Source: Actinomycetota bacterium (lineage in GTDB: Bacteria > Actinomycetota > Actinomycetes > Propionibacteriales > Propionibacteriaceae). Taken from it: a stretch of DNA of 64,000 nucleotides. Below, one piece after another: positions 58,064-64,000 of the stretch. How positions within the stretch are numbered: the first letter of the stretch is position 1; each line of letters opens with the position of its first letter. The stretch is from the NCBI GenBank assembly GCA_020161795.1, contig JAIUOR010000028.1, positions 1 through 64,000 on the forward strand, read 5' to 3'. The position numbers were made by a program, and so were the translations under genes. Below the pieces are notes generated by a model that had not been told where the DNA came from, made no database searches, and saw nothing but the letters and a program-made list of their open reading frames with translations.

Positions 58064-60403
58064 GTGAGCCTGTGGAAGCGGTTCTACTCGCTACTGATCT
58101 TCGTGGTGGTCGCTGTTCTAGGGGGAGCGTTGACCGCCGGTCTGGTGATCCCTGCGGTCAGCATGCTCACCAGCAGCGGAAGCGGCGTCGCCACCGCGAT
58201 GCAGGCGCTGCCGATCGAGTTGGAGACACCGCCGTTGGCCGAACGCTCCCGACTGCTCAATGCGGACGGTTCGGTGCTGACCTACTTCTACACCGAGAAC
58301 CGTTACTCGGTCCCGCTGGAGAAGATCTCCCCGATCATGCGCAAGACGCAGGTGGCGATCGAGGATCATCGCTTCTACGAGCACGGTCCGATCGACGTCC
58401 AGGCCACCATCCGCGCGCTGGTCAGGACCTCCAGCGGCATCACCCAGGGCGCTTCCAGCATCACCCAGCAGTACGTGCGGATGGTGCTGGTCAACACCGC
58501 CGAGCGCTCGAAAGACCCGCTCGCCCGGGCCAAGGCCACCGAGAACACGATGGCCCGCAAGATTCGCGAACTGCGGTTCGCGGCCGCCCTGGAGCGGCGA
58601 TTCTCCAAGGACGAGATCCTGGAGCGCTACTTCAACATCTCCTACTACGGCGACGGCGCCTACGGCATCGAGGCCGCCGCGCGTCACTACTTCGGGGTCT
58701 CGGCCGCCGATCTCGACCTCGCCCAGTCGGCGATGCTGGCGGGCCTGGTGCGCAACCCGGTGACCACCAATCCGGTCAGGTTCCCCAAGATGGCGATCGA
58801 GCGCCGCAACGACGTGCTCGACCGGATGGTCGAGTTGAAGCTCGTCACCGAGGCCGAGGCCGCCGAGGCCAAGGCGCAGGGGTTCGATGTCAAGAAGGTG
58901 CGCAAGTACAAGCTCGGGTGCGCGAACGCCGAGTTCCCCTTCATCTGCGACTACGCCTGGCGCACCCTGATGAAGACCGAGAGCCTGGGCGCCACCGAGG
59001 CCGAGCGCGAGGATCGGGTGCTGCGCGGCGGGTTGACGATCAAGACCCAGATCGACCCGAAGGCGCAGCGCAAGGCGGAGAAGACGATCAAGAAGCTGAT
59101 CAGCGCCAAGGATCCGGTGGTCTCGGTGATCGTGATGCTGGAACCGAAGACCGGCCAGATCGTCGCGATGGCGCAGAACCGCACCAAGATGGGCAAGAAG
59201 AAGGGCCAGACCTTCTACAACTACGCGGTCTCCCACGCCATGGGCGGAGCCGAGGGCTACCAGGGCGGCTCGACCTTCAAGGCCTTCGTGGCCGCCGCGG
59301 CGCTGGAGAACGAGATGGGCGCCTACGGCATCTTCGACGCCAAGGCCCGGATGAGCTTCGGCGGAGAGACCTTCAAGTCCTGCGACGGCACGTTCAAGCA
59401 GAAGAAGTGGAACGTGGTCAACGCCAGCCCGTCGGGCAGGATGAACATGTTCCGGGGCGTGCAGAGCTCGGTGAACACCTACTTCGCCCAGTTGATCCAG
59501 GCGGTCGGGGTCTGCGAGTCGGTCAAGATGGCCAAGCGGCTCGGGCTGGAGATGTCGATGGGCGGCGATCTGGTCAAGAAGTACGGCGCCATCCCGTCCT
59601 TCACGCTGGGCGCTGTCGAGATCACGCCGCTGTCGCTGGTGGAGGCATATGCCACCTTCGCCAACCGCGGCGTGCACTGCGAGCCGTTGATCCTGAAGTC
59701 GGTGGAGGGCCGGGACGGCACGCCGTACAAGGTGCCGAGCGCGAACTGCAAGCGGGTGCTCTCCAAGGGAGTGGCCGACGCGATGAACCGGATCTTCCAG
59801 GGGCCCTACACCGGCGGCACCGCCCGTTCGGCCCAGGTGCCCGGCGTCCAGATGGCCGGCAAGACCGGCACGGTGCCGGACAACCGGGCGATCTGGACGG
59901 TGGGCTACAACCCGGAGTTGGCCGCCGCGGCGATGATCTCCTACGACAGCCACCCCGACTACAAGAAGTTCTGGAAGCGCCGGCCCAGCTACCTGCGCAA
60001 CCTCCGGCTGCCCGCCTCGCACACCTATCTCTCCGGCTTCTCGGGCGGTGACGCCGGCAACCGGCTGCTGCGCCCGGCCTTCGCCAAGGCGATCAAGGCC
60101 TATCCCAAGGCCAGGTTCTCCACGCCGCCGGAATCGGTGTTGCGCGGCGAGTGGCTCCGCGTGCCGAGCTGCACCGGGATGAGCATCGGCGGCTGCCGCG
60201 CCGCTCTGGAGCGGGCCGGCTTCAGCAGCCACCTCGACGAGGTGGAGTCGCCGGAGGAGAAGGGCACCGTGCTGGGCACCGACCCGTCCGGCAAGGCTCC
60301 CAAGCTGAGTTCGGTGGCGATCAAGATCTCCGACGGCAAGGGGAAGAAGCCGGACGAGGAGCCCGAAGGCGACCAGCCCGACGACGAGGACTCCGACGAC
60401 TGA
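58064..60403 (+). CDS. Class A penicillin-binding protein (transglycosylase/transpeptidase)
   Basis: 779 residues from GTG 58064. A signal anchor (YSLLIFVVVAVLGGALTAGLVI) is followed by a GT51 glycosyltransferase (EDHRFYEHGPID, ITQQYVRM-type motif) and a transpeptidase domain with S403-T-F-K406, S469-V-N471 and K600-TGT. A C-terminal PASTA-like segment (about 700-765) ends in a long Asp/Glu-rich tail. It polymerises and cross-links peptidoglycan outside the membrane. Length and order match actinobacterial PonA-type enzymes. Confidence 0.93.
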   Translation: MSLWKRFYSLLIFVVVAVLGGALTAGLVIPAVSMLTSSGSGVATAMQALPIELETPPLAERSRLLNADGSVLTYFYTENRYSVPLEKISPIMRKTQVAIEDHRFYEHGPIDVQATIRALVRTSSGITQGASSITQQYVRMVLVNTAERSKDPLARAKATENTMARKIRELRFAAALERRFSKDEILERYFNISYYGDGAYGIEAAARHYFGVSAADLDLAQSAMLAGLVRNPVTTNPVRFPKMAIERRNDVLDRMVELKLVTEAEAAEAKAQGFDVKKVRKYKLGCANAEFPFICDYAWRTLMKTESLGATEAEREDRVLRGGLTIKTQIDPKAQRKAEKTIKKLISAKDPVVSVIVMLEPKTGQIVAMAQNRTKMGKKKGQTFYNYAVSHAMGGAEGYQGGSTFKAFVAAAALENEMGAYGIFDAKARMSFGGETFKSCDGTFKQKKWNVVNASPSGRMNMFRGVQSSVNTYFAQLIQAVGVCESVKMAKRLGLEMSMGGDLVKKYGAIPSFTLGAVEITPLSLVEAYATFANRGVHCEPLILKSVEGRDGTPYKVPSANCKRVLSKGVADAMNRIFQGPYTGGTARSAQVPGVQMAGKTGTVPDNRAIWTVGYNPELAAAAMISYDSHPDYKKFWKRRPSYLRNLRLPASHTYLSGFSGGDAGNRLLRPAFAKAIKAYPKARFSTPPESVLRGEWLRVPSCTGMSIGGCRAALERAGFSSHLDEVESPEEKGTVLGTDPSGKAPKLSSVAIKISDGKGKKPDEEPEGDQPDDEDSDD

Positions 60404-60412
60404 GTGAGCCGG

Positions 60413-61846
60413 TCAGGCGTATCTCGCCCATGCCCGCTGCAGCCGCGCCGCCCCTTCCACCAGTTCGGCCTCGGGGAGGTGGTACGAGACGCGGATCCGG
60501 TCGGCGTAGTGGCCGCCCGCCGACAGCAGCGGCCCGGGAAGAACCGCCACTCCGGTGCGGAGCGCGTGCTGAGCGAACTGCCGCGCGTTCCCGCCGGGCA
60601 GCCTGATCCACAGCGACAGCCCGCCGGTCGGCTCCTCCCACTCCCACTCCGGCAGGCGGGTGCGCAGCTCCTCGGAGAGCAGGCGAAGTCGCCGCCAGGC
60701 GGTGTCGCGGCGCTCGGCGTCGACCTCGGCGGCCCGATCCAGGGTCCGCTGGGCCACGTACTGGCTCAACTGCGGCGTGCCGAGATCGGCGACGCTCTTG
60801 GCCCGGCCCAGTGGGCCGATCGCGCTCGGCGGGGCGACGATCCACCCGACCCGCAGGCCCGACCAGGCCCGCTTGCTCATCGAGTCGACCACGGCCATCT
60901 CGGCGGTCGACGTGAAGGAAGCCAGCGGTGGCGGCAGCGGGGAGGTGAACCCCACCGAGGAGTGGCTGCGATCCTCGATCACCGGGATCCCGGTCTCTTC
61001 GGCGAACCGGGCGATCCGGCGGCGCTCGAGCGAGCCCACCACCGCGCCGGTCACGTTGTTGTGGGTCGGGATCAGGTAGATGAGCGACGGCCGGCGGTCG
61101 GAGGCCAGCCGCAGCAGTTGGTCGATGCCGTCGCCGCGGGGCGGATCCGGAATGGTCTCAACGCGGGAGCCGACGGCCCGGAAGGCATCCAGCGCGCCCA
61201 GCGAGGTCGCGGCTTCCACGATCACCAGGTCGCCCGGGCGCAGGTAGTGCGAGGCCAGTAGCGAGAGCGCCTGCTGGGTGCCGGTCGTGACGATGATGGT
61301 GTCCTTCTCGGCGGGGACGCCTTCCAGCCGCATCTGCCGCTCGATCGAAGCGCGCAGGGAGTCGATGCCCAGTGGTTCGGGATTCTGGCTGGTCAGCAGC
61401 CGTTCCATCTCCGGGCCGGTGAGGTCGGCGAGGATCGTCCGCAGCAGGGGAGCGGCTTCGAGATGACCGGTCGTCATGTTGATCAGCGATCCGCGACTGG
61501 CGTGCAGGATGCCGCTGAGGGAGGCCAGGCTGTCGACCGCGCCCATCGTCCATCGTCTGCCGGGCGGCAGCGTGACCCAGGTTCCACTGCCCTGCCGGCT
61601 GGACAGCCAGCCGTCGGCCTTCAGGGAGTCGAAGGCCGCCAGCACGGTCTTGCGGCTCACGACCAGTTGGACGGCCAGGGCACGCTCCGGCGGCAGTTGG
61701 GTGCCCGGGCCGAGCTCGCCGCGATCGATCGCGCCCCGGAGGGCGGCGGCCAGCCGCTCGTACAGCGGGCCGTCGAAGCTGGTGGTCCAGTCGGCCAGGA
61801 CGTCGGCGATCTCCGCGCCGGTGCTGGCAGGGCGGTTCGCTGTCAT
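60413..61846 (-). CDS. MocR-type GntR regulator with aminotransferase domain
   Basis: 477 residues. A winged-helix GntR domain (YERLAAALRGAIDRGELGPGTQLPPERALA, VSRKTVLAAFDSLKADGWL) is followed by an aminotransferase class I-like domain (about 90-470) with the PLP lysine in VDSMSKRAWSGLRVGW. MocR regulators sense amino-containing ligands through PLP. Last gene of the right-edge operon, 21 bases behind the ROK gene; it probably controls that operon. Confidence 0.9.
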   Translation of the reverse strand: MTANRPASTGAEIADVLADWTTSFDGPLYERLAAALRGAIDRGELGPGTQLPPERALAVQLVVSRKTVLAAFDSLKADGWLSSRQGSGTWVTLPPGRRWTMGAVDSLASLSGILHASRGSLINMTTGHLEAAPLLRTILADLTGPEMERLLTSQNPEPLGIDSLRASIERQMRLEGVPAEKDTIIVTTGTQQALSLLASHYLRPGDLVIVEAATSLGALDAFRAVGSRVETIPDPPRGDGIDQLLRLASDRRPSLIYLIPTHNNVTGAVVGSLERRRIARFAEETGIPVIEDRSHSSVGFTSPLPPPLASFTSTAEMAVVDSMSKRAWSGLRVGWIVAPPSAIGPLGRAKSVADLGTPQLSQYVAQRTLDRAAEVDAERRDTAWRRLRLLSEELRTRLPEWEWEEPTGGLSLWIRLPGGNARQFAQHALRTGVAVLPGPLLSAGGHYADRIRVSYHLPEAELVEGAARLQRAWARYA

Positions 61847-61867
61847 GGTCGGCTCCGTGCGCTTCCG

Positions 61868-62785
61868 CTACCCTGCGCGCTCGGGGTTCCGGGCGGCAGC
61901 GAGCATCCCGGCGCCGATCACGATCGGATCCTGCTCGGCGGTGGAGAGCTCGATGATCGGGACGCCGCGGTCGTTCGGCACCCGCACCTGCCGGGCGAAG
62001 GCGGCTCGGGCGGCGGCGAGGATCTCCGGTCCGCCGCCGCGGATCAGGCCGCCGCTGAGCACGACCCGCTCGGGATCGATCACGCTGGCGATCAGCGCGG
62101 CCGCCTCGCCGATGGCCGCGCCGGCCTCCGCCAGGATCGCGCGGGCGACCTCGTCGCCGTTCCGGGCGGCGGCGACGACATCGGTCGAGGAGAGCGGACG
62201 CGTGGTGGCCCGGTCCGGCGTCCGTTCGGCGTAGCGGCGAGCCACGGATGTCCCGCTGGCGATGCTCTCCAGGCAGCCGCGGCGTCCGCAGGCGCACAAG
62301 GACTCGCCGAGGCTGACCGGAAGATGGCCGATCTCCATCGCCGCTCCCGCCCCGGTCAGCAGAACGCCGTCCGACACCGCGCCGCCGCCGACCCCCGTTC
62401 CGGCTGCGATGACGGCGACCGAGCGGCGGCGAGGATCGAGGAGATACTCGCCCCACGCGGCCACCGTGACGTCGTTCTGCACGAAGACCGGGACTCCCAG
62501 TTCGGCTTCCAGCACCGCTCGGAGCGGGAACCCGTTCCAGGCGATGAACGAGCCGAAGTGCACGGCACCCTCGGGATCGGCGGCGCCGGCCGCGCCCACG
62601 CCGACCGGAAGCGACCACTCCAGTTCGCGCGCGTAGCCGGTCACCGCCGCCACGACCCAGGCGGGGTCGCGGCGGGCGGTCTCGATCCGGGTCAGCCGGC
62701 TGCAGCTGTGGTCGTCGTGGACGACACCGAGCACGATCTTGGTGCCGCCGACGTCGACGCCGATTCCGACGGGCGTGGCGGTCAT
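61868..62785 (-). CDS. ROK-family sugar kinase
   Basis: 305 residues. IGVDVGGTKIVLGVV phosphate motif, EIGHLPV, and zinc-binding CACGRRGCLE show a ROK kinase without an N-terminal DNA-binding domain. It most likely phosphorylates a hexose or amino sugar such as glucose, N-acetylmannosamine or kanosamine. ATG overlaps the stop of the shikimate-dehydrogenase-like gene. Confidence 0.92.
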   Translation of the reverse strand: MTATPVGIGVDVGGTKIVLGVVHDDHSCSRLTRIETARRDPAWVVAAVTGYARELEWSLPVGVGAAGAADPEGAVHFGSFIAWNGFPLRAVLEAELGVPVFVQNDVTVAAWGEYLLDPRRRSVAVIAAGTGVGGGAVSDGVLLTGAGAAMEIGHLPVSLGESLCACGRRGCLESIASGTSVARRYAERTPDRATTRPLSSTDVVAAARNGDEVARAILAEAGAAIGEAAALIASVIDPERVVLSGGLIRGGGPEILAAARAAFARQVRVPNDRGVPIIELSTAEQDPIVIGAGMLAAARNPERAG

Positions 62786-63708
62786 GTGCCGCGAACCCGT
62801 GACGCCACCACGTCCATCTCCTCCAGTTCGGCGGCGGAGATCTCCCGGCCGATGATCCGGACCAGCGACTCTGCCCAGCCGTTGACGAAGAGGTGCCAGC
62901 CGTCGTGCGCGGTCACGCCGAGCTCAGCCGGTGCCTGCCGGGCGGCGTCCAGCATCAGCAACTCGCCGCGGTAGTTCAGGTCCCAGGCGTGGGCGCGCTG
63001 CGGCCACGGCGCGGGGAGGGCGAAGGGGGCCCCGGGCCGGTCCTTGCCCAGGCCGGTCGCGTTGACGATGAGCGTCCCCGGCGGGAGCCGACCGACATCG
63101 GAGAGCGAGCCGTCGCCGGTGGTGTGGTGGGTCTGGACCACCAGCGGCCGCGCGGCCCGCGTCGCGATCTCGCGGGCGTGCTGGAGCCGCTCGGCGGAGA
63201 GATCGACCAGGTGCAGAACCCGGGGCTGGTGCTCCCAGGTGGGGCTGGTGAGGCAGGCGATCAGCGAGATCGCCGTTCCGCCGGCGCCGAACACCACGAT
63301 GTCGGCATCCGGCCGGACGATCGGCGTACCGCCGCCCATCCGCTCCAGCGTCGTCGCGATGCTGTCCTGCTCGATGACCGTCCCGGTGAGCCCGTCGGCG
63401 CCGTGGAACAGCACGCTGACCTCTTCGAAGTGCCGGGCGAGCGGCTCGATGCCGCCGAGCAGATCGCCGGCGTGGCGGAAGACTGCTGTCTTGTGCGCCG
63501 TGATGACCGCGCCGAGGCAGCGGTCGTCGCCCAGGAGCGTGGTCAGGAACTCGCGGTACGGCGGAGCCGGCGCTCCGCCCGGGATGTCGAGCGGCTCGAG
63601 GGTGGCGTCGACGCCGAGGAGCTCCATCCAGGCGGGGAACACCTTGCGTACCGCGGAACCGGCGGTGGTGATGCCCAGGAAGTAGATGCGTTGCTGCGAT
63701 GACGTCAT
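62782..63708 (-). CDS. Shikimate dehydrogenase-like oxidoreductase
   Basis: 308 residues from ATG 63708 with GAGG upstream. The substrate domain retains VITAHKTAVFRHA (with the catalytic Lys) and GTVIEQDSIATTL (Asp in the SDH-type position). NAD(P) domain: VVFGAGGTAISLIACL, then NATGLGKDRPGAPF and DLNYRGELLMLDAA. Divergent from AroE: the usual NTDG and NATP(V/I)GM are altered, so it may act on a different polyol or amino-cyclitol. Lies between SIS and ROK genes, not with aro genes. Confidence 0.8.
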   Translation of the reverse strand: MTSSQQRIYFLGITTAGSAVRKVFPAWMELLGVDATLEPLDIPGGAPAPPYREFLTTLLGDDRCLGAVITAHKTAVFRHAGDLLGGIEPLARHFEEVSVLFHGADGLTGTVIEQDSIATTLERMGGGTPIVRPDADIVVFGAGGTAISLIACLTSPTWEHQPRVLHLVDLSAERLQHAREIATRAARPLVVQTHHTTGDGSLSDVGRLPPGTLIVNATGLGKDRPGAPFALPAPWPQRAHAWDLNYRGELLMLDAARQAPAELGVTAHDGWHLFVNGWAESLVRIIGREISAAELEEMDVVASRVRGT

Positions 63709-63716
63709 CTGCCGCC

Positions 63717-64000
63717 TCACTCGAAGTTCGTGTGCCGCTGATGCAGATCCTCGTCCCGCAGGCCGAGCTCCTGCTGGACGAGCCGACAGGTCGTGTCGAA
63801 GATCAGTTGCGCGGCCTGGCAGAAGGCCGTGGTGGCGTGCTGATCGCTCGCTTGGCGGGGCAGCAGTAGCGACCAGTCGGCCAGCCCGCCCAGCGGCGAA
63901 TCGCCGGGCAGCGCCACCGCGATGATCCGGGTACCGGCCGCCTTGGCCCGCTGGGCCTGGTGCACGGTGGTGGAGGTCGTGCCCGATGCCGTGATGCCGA
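63717..64000 (-). CDS. SIS-domain phosphosugar-binding protein, C-terminal end
   Basis: The frame enters from the right edge with ITASGTTSTTVHQAQRAKAAG and ends LHQRHTNFE. SGTTSTT followed by AKAAGTRIIAVA is the SIS-domain phosphosugar-binding pattern (phosphohexuloisomerase- or GmhA-like; also in RpiR regulators). About 92 residues are visible; the start is outside the window. It precedes the shikimate-dehydrogenase-like gene with a TGA/GTG overlap region and belongs to the same operon. Confidence 0.8.
   Translation of the reverse strand, partial: GITASGTTSTTVHQAQRAKAAGTRIIAVALPGDSPLGGLADWSLLLPRQASDQHATTAFCQAAQLIFDTTCRLVQQELGLRDEDLHQRHTNFE

Noticed and set aside
56374-60051. A 1225-codon plus-strand frame crossing several genes
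   Set aside because: It runs antisense to the CoA-disulfide reductase and then out of frame through the PBP gene. Low-complexity, no domain.
62782-63708. Assigning the dehydrogenase as aroE
   Set aside because: NTDG and NATP(V/I)GM motifs are altered and no aro genes adjoin; only family membership is supported.

Overview
The window comes from a high-GC Gram-positive bacterium, most likely an actinobacterium of the Propionibacteriales type. The evidence is a conserved housekeeping order typical of that group (comEC, holA, rpsT, lepA, hemW, hrcA, dnaJ, rsmE, phoH, ybeY, era, leuA, uppS, recO, glyS, dus, dgt, dnaG), families common in actinobacteria (DUF3097, DUF5302, DUF5709), and many promoters of the form TANNNT placed 6-7 nt before an ATG or GTG, which is the leaderless-mRNA architecture. 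Genus and species cannot be named from the sequence alone.

Bases 1 to about 2390 are the right end of an integrated mobile element. They hold the tail and right terminal repeat of an IS3-family insertion sequence, two small coupled genes, and a large serine recombinase transcribed away from the junction. The element ends inside comEC: only the C-terminal two-thirds of that gene remains (2387-3952) and the missing 5' part should lie left of the window. Between comEC and its usual neighbour holA sits a sucrose-type cassette (GH32 fructosidase, PTS EIIBCA, LacI regulator) with two matching palindromic operators, followed by a ydcF-like gene.

From 9980 to 35000 the window is mostly housekeeping: holA, rpsT, lepA, hemW, the CIRCE-controlled hrcA-dnaJ-rsmE-tgt run, phoH-ybeY-CNNM-era, and leuA with a leader peptide and attenuator. 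Interspersed are an inositol-phosphatase-like gene, a secreted CAP-domain protein, an ABC exporter with its XRE regulator, and a queuosine-precursor transporter that complements tgt. From 35145 to 46900 come an E. coli-type argG, a lipoprotein/P-loop kinase/giant ABC exporter operon, uppS, a phosphotransferase, a heat-shock gene hsp20 carrying both CIRCE and HAIR-like operators, an aldo/keto reductase and an FGGY kinase.

From 47000 the order is recO, a monooxygenase-fold protein, glyS, a methyltransferase, dus, dgt, dnaG and an atypical sigma factor. These are followed by a CoA-disulfide reductase-rhodanese fusion under a CstR/CsoR-like operator, a class A penicillin-binding protein, and a minus-strand operon (SIS protein, shikimate-dehydrogenase-like protein, ROK kinase, MocR regulator) that leaves the window at its right edge and is the least explained metabolic unit here.

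The most interesting non-coding signals are interleaved perfect inverted repeats between leuA and argG, a two-copy long hairpin repeat after hemW and recO, REP-like repeats (one inside the tgt reading frame), a short-loop G-quadruplex motif before lepA, and a probable CTG start for phoH.
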